Origin: Pseudomonas sp. LS-2
GTDB lineage: Bacteria; Pseudomonadota; Gammaproteobacteria; Pseudomonadales; Pseudomonadaceae
Direction: 5' to 3'
Assembly: GCF_003605735.1 (NCBI RefSeq)
Contig: NZ_QXTJ01000040.1
Coordinates: forward strand, 90,654 to 132,278
Length of the DNA: 41,625 nucleotides
Under the pieces are notes generated by a model that did not search any database, had not been told where the DNA came from, and saw only the letters and a program-made list of their open reading frames with translations. Below are positions 33,590 to 41,619 of the stretch, piece by piece. The number at the start of each line of letters is the position of its first letter. The stretch's first letter is position 1. A program made the translations under genes and the position numbers.

Positions 33590-34534
33590 CTAGTTGAACA
33601 ACTCCTTGAAAAGCTCAGGCCGATTGTAGTGCCCCGCCGTATCCTGGACTAGCTTCGGGATGATCACGTCACTGAGATCGATATCCGCGAACAGCAGATC
33701 CTCATCTACTCCACAGCCTTGAGCAATCACCTGTCCAAGTGGGTTGATCACCATCGCACCGTTCTTCTGCTCCCGACGACTGATCAGGTAGTCGCGATCC
33801 GCTGCATTGTGCGCCACAGCATCGATGTATGCCTCAGATATCCGGGATACCGAGCTAATTGCGAAGCACTTGAGTGAGTAGGCCAAGCCTGCGGAGGCAG
33901 TCTGGATTACGTGGTGCATAGGAACAAACGGCCCAAAATAGAACGGCCAGGACGCAACATGGACAACCGGGTAATTCAGGGCCGCCGCATACTGGCCGAG
34001 CGGATTGGAGTTCTCGCCACAAATCAGTGACGACACCACCCCAAACTCAGTCTTGAACGCATTGTAGTGGCCTGTGTCACCTGGCGCATGCACCTGGCGC
34101 TCACCCGTCGTTGGCACGTATTTCCGATGTGTCCCGACGATCTGGCCGCTGCTGTTGATGTGCACTTGGGAGTTGTACATCGTTCCCGTTCTGCCATTGA
34201 CTCGCTCATTGATCCCAACGACAGCGTTGATAGAACCGATTCGACAAGCCTCAGCGATCTGATTGATATGCTCCCCTGGGACTTCGACAGAATTCAGAAA
34301 CAGTCGCTTATCAAGCTCACGTACTGCGCCAACCTCAGGAAGGGTTTCATACCAATTGGGGAAGGTTGGAATGAATGCCTCAGGAAAAGCGATCAGGTGT
34401 GCACCTTGACTCGCAGCGTCGGCGATTAGCTTACAAGCCAGCTCAGTCGTGGCATCCAAATCTAGGAAAACTGACTCTGCCTGCACTGCAGCCACTCGGA
34501 TTTTCCTGAAGTCTTGTCGAACGAAGCCACTCAT
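33590..34534 (-). CDS. Nitrilase (second copy)
   Basis: This 314-residue nitrilase has the same triad positions as the first copy: E52, K138 and C172 in LICGENSNPL. My ungapped hand count found about 61 differences in 314 residues between the two. Differences concentrate at residues 2-8, 91-100, 121-131 and 242-258, while the triad surroundings are unchanged. It is transcribed alone, leftward, with AGGTG before the ATG. A sigma-54 element like that of the first copy is not present with correct spacing, so the two copies are probably under different control. Confidence 0.93.
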   Translation of the reverse strand: MSGFVRQDFRKIRVAAVQAESVFLDLDATTELACKLIADAASQGAHLIAFPEAFIPTFPNWYETLPEVGAVRELDKRLFLNSVEVPGEHINQIAEACRIGSINAVVGINERVNGRTGTMYNSQVHINSSGQIVGTHRKYVPTTGERQVHAPGDTGHYNAFKTEFGVVSSLICGENSNPLGQYAAALNYPVVHVASWPFYFGPFVPMHHVIQTASAGLAYSLKCFAISSVSRISEAYIDAVAHNAADRDYLISRREQKNGAMVINPLGQVIAQGCGVDEDLLFADIDLSDVIIPKLVQDTAGHYNRPELFKELFN

Positions 34535-34851
34535 AATTCACCTGCATGTAGTACTGACGGATTGCCCCTGCGGGACTCTCTTTGTGAGGACTGCAATGCT
34601 CGTTTCCTGAGGGAATTTTGAGAACCGATTTGCGTTATCGAACTACGACAGATGATCTTCTGAATCCGACATCGCCCAATGCCGAGAAGATAATCAGGCT
34701 CTCAGACTGCTCGGAGCGCACACCCGAAAGGCATCAGCTGATGATGGCCTCAGGCGTTTGAGCTACGGGCCAGTGGCACTTCAGGCGGGACATCGGTGAT
34801 GTACGCAAGGCACAAGCAACCAGGGAAGTGACGGCCCCATTCAGGATTCTG
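34535..34851. other. Gene-free region upstream of the second nitrilase
   Basis: This 317-base stretch lies between the second nitrilase start and the 3' end of the double-HTH LysR gene, so it should hold the nitrilase promoter and possibly the LysR terminator. No reading frame or clear hairpin with a U-run is seen. A near sigma-54 element on the minus strand (AGG...TTGCA near 34600-34616) has 13 instead of 12 bases between its key residues. Confidence 0.5.
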
Positions 34852-36060
34852 TTACTGAATATCGACTTCCGCCACGACCTCTCTAATCATATTCATGAAT
34901 GCACGGGCTGCTGGAGACTGAAGTGCGGCGGCTCGATAAGTGAGCCCTATTGGCCGGGTGGTGTGACTTAGCACCAGTGGCACCGGGATCAGGTCTTTAC
35001 TATCGATCTCATACTGAAGTTGATGCGCCGAAACGGCGGCGAGCATGTCAGAGTTCAAAAGCACTCCTCGAAGTATCGCAAGGTCTCCGGTTTCCACCAC
35101 CGGAGGCGGCGAGCTGATACCTATATGTGCAAAAAACGTTGAAAGCAGCTCACGTGCCGGCGAGCCAGATCTTGGCAGCACCCATTTTGCAGAAGCGAGC
35201 ATTGCGGGTGTAACTCTCCGGCCTGCCCACGGATGCCCACGACGCATCAAGATCACTAGATTTTCCCGCATCAGCTCTTCGCCTAGCAGGTCTGAGCCAT
35301 AGGAAGATGAACGCAAGGCACCAAAGACTAAATCCACATCGCCTGACCGTAACTCGCTAGCCAAGAGGTCAAACGGGCTCTCGTTCGTGACGATTGAAAC
35401 GCCGGGATGGCGACCGGTGAGGCGCACTATTGCTTGCGGAAGAATATGAGTCCGCCCCAACGGCAGCGCACCAACATGTACGATGCCTTTAACAACGCCA
35501 TCCAAAAATGTGATGTCTGCTTCCAAATGGCGGAGCTCATTCAACGCACGCCGAGTGTGGAGCAGAACCGTAGACGCCGGCCTGGTTGGCAACAAGCCTT
35601 GAGGTGTGCGCTCGAAAAGGCTGACGCCACAGCCTTGTTCTAGAATCTTTATCGCCGCGCTTATTGCGGGCTGAGATACGCCCAGCACCATGGCTGCGGT
35701 TTGCATATTTTGGGTTTCGCAAAGCCGAGCAAATATCTCCAGACGTCGATTCTGGAACAGATAAAGCGGCTCCCCCGCCCGTTCCTTCCCTCTACCTAGA
35801 ACCTGCGGGATACACAGGAGTTCAGCCACCGCGCGCTTGGCCCGTGGAAGAATTGACGCGCCTTGCCGAGTCAGTCGCATACCGCTCGCATTGCGCTCAA
35901 ATACGGACACCCCCAAAGACGACTCGAGTGAAATGATTGATCGAGTAACGGCTGATTGAGCGCGGAACAAGGCGGCAGCTGCTTTAGAGATGCTCCCGGT
36001 CTCAACCACGTACAAAAATGCTCGGATCTGCATCAGGCTAGGAGAAACAGGGGGTGTCAT
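34852..36060 (-). CDS. galR: LysR-type regulator with two HTH domains (GalR-like)
   Basis: At 402 residues it is about 100 longer than a normal LysR protein. Two LysR-type winged HTH regions stand in tandem: residues about 8-67 (LMQIRAFLYVVETGSISKAA; AQSAVTRSIISLE; VSVFERNASGMRLT) and about 105-165 (RRLEIFARLCETQNMQTAA; VSQPAISAAIKILE; VSLFERTPQGLLPT). A normal effector domain follows (VHVGALPLGRTHILPQAI onward). It is divergent from galBCD with a 156-base intergenic region and is the likely activator of that unit. The symbol rests on the gal-cluster context and is less sure than the family. Confidence 0.85.
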   Translation of the reverse strand: MTPPVSPSLMQIRAFLYVVETGSISKAAAALFRAQSAVTRSIISLESSLGVSVFERNASGMRLTRQGASILPRAKRAVAELLCIPQVLGRGKERAGEPLYLFQNRRLEIFARLCETQNMQTAAMVLGVSQPAISAAIKILEQGCGVSLFERTPQGLLPTRPASTVLLHTRRALNELRHLEADITFLDGVVKGIVHVGALPLGRTHILPQAIVRLTGRHPGVSIVTNESPFDLLASELRSGDVDLVFGALRSSSYGSDLLGEELMRENLVILMRRGHPWAGRRVTPAMLASAKWVLPRSGSPARELLSTFFAHIGISSPPPVVETGDLAILRGVLLNSDMLAAVSAHQLQYEIDSKDLIPVPLVLSHTTRPIGLTYRAAALQSPAARAFMNMIREVVAEVDIQ

Positions 36061-36125
36061 GAGTTCGCACTCTCAGCGCTCGTCGGTATATCGCAGGATG
36101 GCGTGGCCATCCCAATAAGTAAAAT

Positions 36126-36183
36126 GCATACCTTGAGAGGAGGAAGGCATTATCTGCTTAAGGTACACGTATGCGACGGTATG
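36126..36183. promoter_or_regulatory. GTATG/CATAC repeats in the galR-galB promoter
   Basis: GTATG occurs at 36169-36173 and 36179-36183, one helical turn apart. The inverted CATACC lies at 36127-36132. GCATAC (36126-36131) and GTATGC (36169-36174) are perfect arms, and TACCTT (36129-36134) pairs with AAGGTA (36160-36165). Multiple half-sites would suit a regulator with two DNA-binding domains; this is inference. Confidence 0.45.
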
Positions 36184-36216
36184 TCCCATCGATCCCCACG
36201 ATGAGATGAGCCTCAA

Positions 36217-36954
36217 ATGAACACCTCACAACAAAAAACAGCCTTGATCGTCAGTGCACATTCCGCCGATTTTGTTTGGCGCGCAGGCGGCGCCATCGCT
36301 CTTCATGCCCAGCAGGGATATGCCGTACACATCGTTTGCCTGTCCTACGGGGAACGCGGTGAGTCTGCCAAATTGTGGCGCAAGGGTGAGATGACCGAGG
36401 AGAAGGTGAAAGCGGCTCGTCGTGAAGAAGCTCAAGCTGCCGCTGACATCCTGGGCGCCAACGTCGAGTTTTTCGATATTGGTGACTATCCGATGCGCGC
36501 AGACAAGGAAACCTTGTTTCGCCTGGCCGACGTCTTTCGACGAGTTCAGCCGGAGTTTGTACTGAGCCATTCAATTAAGGATCCGTACAACTACGACCAC
36601 CCACTGGCGATGAACCTCACTCAGGAAGCCCGCATCGTCGCTCAGGCTGAAGGCTACAAGCCTGGCGAAAAGATCGTCGGCGCTCCCCCTGTCTATAGCT
36701 TTGAGCCACACCAGCCTGAGCAGTGTGAGTGGAAACCTGACGTGCTGCTGGACATCACTGAGGTGTGGGACAAGAAGTACGCGGCGATTCAATGCATGGC
36801 AGGTCAGGAGCACCTCTGGGAGTACTACACCCGCGTAGCCCTTCAACGCGGCGTGCAAGCCAAGCGCAACGTCGGCATCGCCTCTTCGCGAAACATTGTC
36901 TACGCAGAGGGCTATGAAAGCCTCTTTCCTCGCGTTACGGAGAACCTGGGATGA
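36217..36954 (+). CDS. galB: 4-oxalomesaconate hydratase (PIG-L/LmbE family)
   Basis: This 245-residue protein is of the PIG-L deacetylase-like fold used by GalB. The metal-site motif normally AHPDDE is VSAHSADFVWRAGG here (H15, D18), as expected for GalB-type hydratases, and a later histidine cluster is in SHSIKDPYNYDHPLAM. GalB adds water to the enol form of 4-oxalomesaconate to give 4-carboxy-4-hydroxy-2-oxoadipate (CHA). It is the first gene of galB-galC-galD. Its TGA overlaps the galC ATG (ATGA), so the genes are coupled. Confidence 0.92.
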   Translation: MNTSQQKTALIVSAHSADFVWRAGGAIALHAQQGYAVHIVCLSYGERGESAKLWRKGEMTEEKVKAARREEAQAAADILGANVEFFDIGDYPMRADKETLFRLADVFRRVQPEFVLSHSIKDPYNYDHPLAMNLTQEARIVAQAEGYKPGEKIVGAPPVYSFEPHQPEQCEWKPDVLLDITEVWDKKYAAIQCMAGQEHLWEYYTRVALQRGVQAKRNVGIASSRNIVYAEGYESLFPRVTENLG

Positions 36955-37667
36955 GCAGCCTCATTGGAAAGACAGGCATTGTGATTCGCAATATCCCCCG
37001 AGCTGACGGCAACCTGATAGACGCACTTAACGAGTTCGGCGTGGCAACGGTACACGAGGCCCAAGGCCGCAAAGGACTGCTCGATAACGCGATCCGCCCC
37101 ATCCAGCAAGATCAGGGCATTAGTGGTTCCGCCGTGACGGCACTGGTTGCCCCCGGCGATAACTGGATGTTTCACGTCGCGGTAGAACAGTGTCAGCCAG
37201 GAGATGTCTTGGTCGTGGCGACTTCCTCCCCATGCACTGACGGCTACTTCGGTGACCTACTCGCAACTTCCCTACAAGCTCGGGGAGTAAGAGGACTGAT
37301 CATCGATGCAGGCGTAAGGGACACACGAACGCTCAGGGAAATGGGTTTCAAGGTCTGGTCACGAGCCGTGCATGCCCAAGGTACAGTGAAAGAAACGATT
37401 GGCTCGGTGAACACTCCGGTAGTCTGCGCCGGCCAGTTGGTTGAACCTGGAGACGTGGTGGTTGCAGATGATGACGGCGTTGTGATCGTCAGACGGCAGG
37501 AGGTTCGGGCAGTGGTCGATAGCAGTCGCAAACGTGCTGACCTAGAGGAACAAAAGCGACTGCGTCTCGCCGCAGGTGAATTAGGCCTCGATATCTACAC
37601 CATGCGCCAGAAGCTCGCTGATCGCGGCTTGGTCTACTACGACACTCTCAGCGATCTGGATGGATGA
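36951..37667 (+). CDS. galC: 4-carboxy-4-hydroxy-2-oxoadipate aldolase (RraA-like fold)
   Basis: This 238-residue class II pyruvate aldolase of the HMG/CHA type has the RraA-like core PGDVLVVATS, YFGDLLATSLQARGVRGLIID and AGVRDTRTL; the Arg-Asp pair in GVRD is the conserved metal and substrate site of the family. The N-terminus (VIRNIPRAD) and long C-terminal helix (LRLAAGELGLDIY) are those of the HMG/CHA aldolases, not of RraA itself. It splits CHA to pyruvate and oxaloacetate. It overlaps galB by 4 bases and is 4 bases before the chosen galD start. Confidence 0.92.
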   Translation: MSSLIGKTGIVIRNIPRADGNLIDALNEFGVATVHEAQGRKGLLDNAIRPIQQDQGISGSAVTALVAPGDNWMFHVAVEQCQPGDVLVVATSSPCTDGYFGDLLATSLQARGVRGLIIDAGVRDTRTLREMGFKVWSRAVHAQGTVKETIGSVNTPVVCAGQLVEPGDVVVADDDGVVIVRRQEVRAVVDSSRKRADLEEQKRLRLAAGELGLDIYTMRQKLADRGLVYYDTLSDLDG

Positions 37668-37671
37668 CGCC

Positions 37672-38760
37672 ATGAGCCAGACTCGAATTCCTTGTCTGTT
37701 GATTCGCGGCGGCACCTCTAAAGGCGCATTCTTCTTGGCGAATGAGCTGCCTCCTGAAGGCGAGGCGCGAGATCAGGTATTACTTGCTGCCATGGGCTCC
37801 CCCGATCCACGCCAGATTGATGGCATTGGTGGCGCTAACTCGCTCACTAGCAAGGTTGCGATCATCAGCCCTTCAAATCGTCCCAACGCTGATGTGGACT
37901 ACTTGTTCGCCCAGGTTTCAGTTGAAGAAGCCAAGGTAGATTACGGCCAAAACTGCGGAAATATCCTGGCAGGTGTAGGCCCGTTCGCCATCGAGCGGGG
38001 CTTGATAAAAGCACATGATTCGATCACACCCGTGCGCATCTTCATGGCCAACACGGGCCAGACCGCAATCGCTCATGTCCAGACGGTTGACGGTCGAGTT
38101 GAGTATGACGGAGAGGCCAGAATCGATGGTGTTCCGGGTACCAGTGCTCCTTTGATTGTCGAATTCCAGGACATCGCTGGCTCCAGCTGTGGGGCTCTAC
38201 TTCCCACAGGCAACGCAGTCGACCATGTCGATGGTGTTGAGGTGACATGCATTGATAACGGCATGCCCGTAGTCCTGATAAGAGCAGCCGATCTGGGCCG
38301 CACAGGATACGAAAGCCCTGAGGAGCTCGATGCCGATACCGAGCTTAAATCGAAGCTTGAGTCCATCAGACTACAAGCCGGGAAGCTGATGAATCTGGGT
38401 GACGTTAGCAGCCGAACCGTACCCAAGATGTCTTTGATCGCGGCTGCGCGTGATGGCGGCGCGATCTGCAGCCGCACATTCATTCCCCACCGCTGCCATA
38501 CATCCATCGGTGTATTCGGCGCGGTCAGTGTCGCGACAGCCTGTCGCCTTGAGGGCACGGTTGCTTCAGGTGTCGCTCGGGTCGAGCCCGGTGATCACTT
38601 ACGAATATCCGTGGAACATCCAACTGGAGAATTCTCCGTTGAGCTTCGCATGCGAGAAGACAAGATCGCAGGCTGTGGCCTAGTGCGTACGGCTCGATTG
38701 CTCTTTGACGGACATGTGCTAATCCCTGCCTCAATCTGGCCATCGGTAACTACAAAATGA
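37672..38760 (+). CDS. galD: 4-oxalomesaconate tautomerase (PrpF family)
   Basis: A protein of 362 residues from ATG 37672. It is a PrpF/DUF453-type isomerase with RIPCLLIRGGTSKGAFF at the start, DGIGGANSLTSKVAII, a cysteine in DYGQNCGNILAGVG (catalytic Cys in PrpF/GalD enzymes), and IPHRCHTSIGVFG near the end. It converts the keto form of 4-oxalomesaconate to the enol form used by GalB. ATG 37660 is an alternative start overlapping galC. Its TGA overlaps the next ATG (ATGA), coupling it to the oxidoreductase downstream. Confidence 0.92.
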   Translation: MSQTRIPCLLIRGGTSKGAFFLANELPPEGEARDQVLLAAMGSPDPRQIDGIGGANSLTSKVAIISPSNRPNADVDYLFAQVSVEEAKVDYGQNCGNILAGVGPFAIERGLIKAHDSITPVRIFMANTGQTAIAHVQTVDGRVEYDGEARIDGVPGTSAPLIVEFQDIAGSSCGALLPTGNAVDHVDGVEVTCIDNGMPVVLIRAADLGRTGYESPEELDADTELKSKLESIRLQAGKLMNLGDVSSRTVPKMSLIAAARDGGAICSRTFIPHRCHTSIGVFGAVSVATACRLEGTVASGVARVEPGDHLRISVEHPTGEFSVELRMREDKIAGCGLVRTARLLFDGHVLIPASIWPSVTTK

Positions 38761-39680
38761 TCAAAACCGTTACCTTGATCGGCTTCGGTGAAGCTGGTGG
38801 CATCCTAGGGCAAGACCTTGCTGCCGCTGGCGTAGAAGTTTTCACCTATGATCGATTGCACGACGACCCGAAAAAACGACCAGCCCTGCTCGAAAAAGGG
38901 CGACGTTGCGGCGTGACCGTCTGCGATAGCGCTGCCCTTGCCCTATCGCGCGGCGAGTGGGTGATTTCTGCCGTGACCGCCGACAGTGCCCTGAGGGTCG
39001 CACAGGATGCGGCTCCACTGATGCTGAAGGGGCAGTTGTTCATAGATATCAACTCCGTTGCACCTGCAACCAAGCGGGTAGCAGAAGCCGTCATGGCCCA
39101 GTACGGAATTGATTACATTGACGCCGCCGTCATGGCGCCCGTTCCTCCGCAACGACTGCTCACACCCATACTGCTTGGCGGCACGCGTTCCGATGAGGTC
39201 TGCTCTCAACTGAACGCTCTTGGCATGAACACCCGCGTGGTCGCCAACACCATTGGCGTGGCTTCAGCGATCAAGATGTGTCGAAGCATCATGATCAAAG
39301 GCTTAGAGGCCCTCACGACGGAATGCTTGAGTGCTGCTCGGCAGTACGATGCGGAGGATGAAGTTCTCACGTCGCTGCACAAAAGCTTTCCAAGCATGGG
39401 ATGGAACAGTGATCTCCCGCACTATCTGATCAGTCGCGTGGCAGAGCACGGGCTACGCCGATCAGAGGAGATGAAAGAGGTAGCAAAGACAGTTAGCGAT
39501 GTCGGTGTTGCCGGTTACATGAGTCGGGCGATAGTGAGCTCACAACGAGGGCTTATAGACTCAATGGCTGAAGCGGACATCGAATATTCGACGCTGGAAC
39601 CCTTCAGTTGGAGTGTATTGGTCGACATCCTCTATGGCAGCTCAGCCGCCAAGCAAAGTGAAGCCCTGAAAAAAGGGTAA
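38757..39680 (+). CDS. NAD-binding oxidoreductase, 6-phosphogluconate dehydrogenase-like (DUF1932 type)
   Basis: This 307-residue protein has an N-terminal Rossmann motif VTLIGFGEAGGILGQDL, a hydroxyacid-dehydrogenase-like FIDINSVAP (the substrate-binding D-x-x-S-x-x-P region), and a C-terminal helical part with RSEEMKEVAKTVSDVGV, typical of the DUF1932 group. The catalytic Lys of beta-hydroxyacid dehydrogenases may be K in AIKMCRSIMIKG. It overlaps galD by 4 bases, so it belongs to the gal unit, but none of the known PDC or gallate steps requires it. It may reduce or salvage a side product such as a hydroxy-oxo acid. Confidence 0.85.
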   Translation: MIKTVTLIGFGEAGGILGQDLAAAGVEVFTYDRLHDDPKKRPALLEKGRRCGVTVCDSAALALSRGEWVISAVTADSALRVAQDAAPLMLKGQLFIDINSVAPATKRVAEAVMAQYGIDYIDAAVMAPVPPQRLLTPILLGGTRSDEVCSQLNALGMNTRVVANTIGVASAIKMCRSIMIKGLEALTTECLSAARQYDAEDEVLTSLHKSFPSMGWNSDLPHYLISRVAEHGLRRSEEMKEVAKTVSDVGVAGYMSRAIVSSQRGLIDSMAEADIEYSTLEPFSWSVLVDILYGSSAAKQSEALKKG

Positions 39681-39704
39681 GATAAGGTCTTTGAGTTGAG
39701 CCCC

Positions 39705-40589
39705 ATGGATCTCAAGCAACTGGAATGCTTTGTACGGGTGGCGGAATTTGGCAGTTTCACCAAAGCCGCAGCTGTCCTGAACATCTCGCAGTCTGTCGTC
39801 AGTCGGCAGGTTCGCCAGCTTGAGGTTGAACTCCAGGAGCATCTACTGATGCGTAATGGACGTGGGGTATTACTAACCGGTTCCGGCCAGCGACTCTTCG
39901 AACACGGTAAGGGCATTCTCAGACAGGTTTAGGTAGCGCGGGAAGACCTACGAGAACAACGCGATACCCTGTCCGGCAAAGTCGTCATTGGCCTTCCTCC
40001 CAGCATTTCCCGGCGCCATACCGTGGCGTTGGTAACGGCATTTCGCAAGCGTTTCCCGAATTGCATCTTAGGCATCAAAGAAGGCCTTACTCACTCGGTG
40101 CGCGAGTGGCTGCTCTTGGGCCGACTTGATTTCGCGCTGCTTTTCAATCCTGGTCAAAATGCGCAGCTGCAATATGAACACCTCCATTCTGAGCCATTGA
40201 TGCTCATCGGGAGCCAGCATTCCGATCTCCCTGCCACAGTTCCGATGAAGGATTTGGGCAAGTTTCCGCTCATCACTCCGAGTGAGCCTCATTCAATTCG
40301 GCGCTTGATCGAGACTGAAGCGACACGCCACGAGGTTCAACTCGACATATCTCTGGAAGTAGACAGCATCCCGTCCCTTCTGGAGCTGATTGATCTCGAC
40401 ATGGGCTATGGAGTGTTGTTTCGTTCCGCGCTGGTCAACAGCAACGGCCAATTGGAAGGTCTCAAAGCCGCACAGATTGTCGATCCCACAATTCAGACCC
40501 ATCTATTCGTAGCCACATTCGAGCAGAGACCTCTCTCTCGTCTCGCGGAACAAACGATGGCACTCATGCGTGAGATTTGCATACCTTAG
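39705..40589 (+). pseudogene. LysR-type regulator interrupted by an amber stop
   Basis: From ATG 39705 a LysR HTH is seen (LKQLECFVRVAEFGSFTKAA, ISQSVVSRQVRQLE, HLLMRNGRGVLLT). A TAG at 39930-39932 stops it after GILRQV. The same frame then continues intact for over 200 codons: VAREDLREQRDTLSGKVVIG, GLTHSVREWLLLGRLDFAL, to a stop at 40587-40589. Restoring one codon (GAG or CAG for TAG) would give a normal 294-residue protein. This is a nonsense mutation with no other damage, so it is recent or an error. It lies between the gal unit and the PDC hydrolase and may have regulated the latter. Confidence 0.88.
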
Positions 40590-40704
40590 CCTGACGCATG
40601 CAAAAACAGCATAACTGCTAGAACTCGGGTCGAGTTGTTGATAGGCCGGAAGACGCCCACCATCGGGATATCGATTCCACTAACAACGACTAATAGGATA
40701 CGAG

Positions 40705-41568
40705 ATGAAATCCTGCCTCGCTCCAGATCCACACCCCACCATTCCTCTGCAAAAGCTGCCAGAAGGCGCGTGGGACGCACATTGCCATGTGTTTGGGCCC
40801 GCCTCGGTTTTTCCCTACGCAGAAGACCGCAGCTATACGCCTCCAGATGCACCGTTCGAAGCTCTGCGGTCTTTGCACGATCACCTCGGTTTCAGCCGTG
40901 GCGTAATCGTCCAGGCCAGCTGTCACGGTACCGACAATCGCGCCATGCTCGACACCATCGCTCGCAGCGAGGGGCGCTATCGGGGTGTAGCCATCGTCAA
41001 TGGCTCCGAATCTGATCACCAACTTGCAGCCCTTGATGCCGGCGGTGTTCGTGGGGTTCGGTTCAACTTCGTTGCTCACTTGGGCGGAGCCCCCGATCTA
41101 GATGTTTTTGACAGTACTGTAGATCGTCTTGCAGATCTGGGATGGCACGTGGTTTTGCACCTCGACGCACAAGACATCCTCACCTACGCAGACCGGCTTG
41201 CGCGGATCCCCGTACCTTTCATCATCGATCACATGGGCCGAGTCAAAGCCCAGGATGGCATCGACCAGAAACCATTCCACGCGCTGCAACAGCTGATGGA
41301 AAACCCATTGGCCTGGGTGAAGGTCTGCGGTGCAGAACGTGTATCGGCAGGTCGTCGACCATTCGAGGATGCGATACCTTTCGCAGAGCGGCTTATTGAG
41401 ATCGCTCCGGACAGAGTTCTGTGGGGTACTGACTGGCCACATCCAAACATTTCTAAGGACATGCCAAACGACGGCGGATTGGTGGATCTGATGTTCAGAT
41501 TCTGTACGGATCCAGAGAAGCGCCAGAAGCTGTTGGTAGAGAATCCCCTGAAGCTGTACGGACGCTAA
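40705..41568 (+). CDS. ligI: 2-pyrone-4,6-dicarboxylate hydrolase-like amidohydrolase
   Basis: This 287-residue amidohydrolase has WDAHCHVFGP (H26, H28), LHLDAQDI, FIIDHMGRV and VLWGTDWPHPN (D243), matching LigI of the protocatechuate 4,5-cleavage pathway, which is about 290 residues. LigI is metal-independent and opens the pyrone lactone PDC to 4-oxalomesaconate, the substrate of galD/galB upstream. AGGA lies 7 bases before the ATG. It is separated from the gal unit by the broken LysR gene and appears to begin a new unit running off the right edge. Confidence 0.9.
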   Translation: MKSCLAPDPHPTIPLQKLPEGAWDAHCHVFGPASVFPYAEDRSYTPPDAPFEALRSLHDHLGFSRGVIVQASCHGTDNRAMLDTIARSEGRYRGVAIVNGSESDHQLAALDAGGVRGVRFNFVAHLGGAPDLDVFDSTVDRLADLGWHVVLHLDAQDILTYADRLARIPVPFIIDHMGRVKAQDGIDQKPFHALQQLMENPLAWVKVCGAERVSAGRRPFEDAIPFAERLIEIAPDRVLWGTDWPHPNISKDMPNDGGLVDLMFRFCTDPEKRQKLLVENPLKLYGR

Positions 41569-41619
41569 GCAACAACGCTCGACCATTCTTCCAACAATAA
41601 GATTTCAGTGAGAATAGCC

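Noticed and set aside
33590..34534. Recent transposition as the source of the second nitrilase
   Set aside because: No inverted repeats, transposase remnant or target duplication was seen around either copy, and about 19% divergence argues against a recent event.
34595..34620. Sigma-54-like element for the second nitrilase
   Set aside because: The minus strand reads AGGAAACGAGCATTGCA, but the GG-to-GC distance is one base too long for a -24/-12 promoter.
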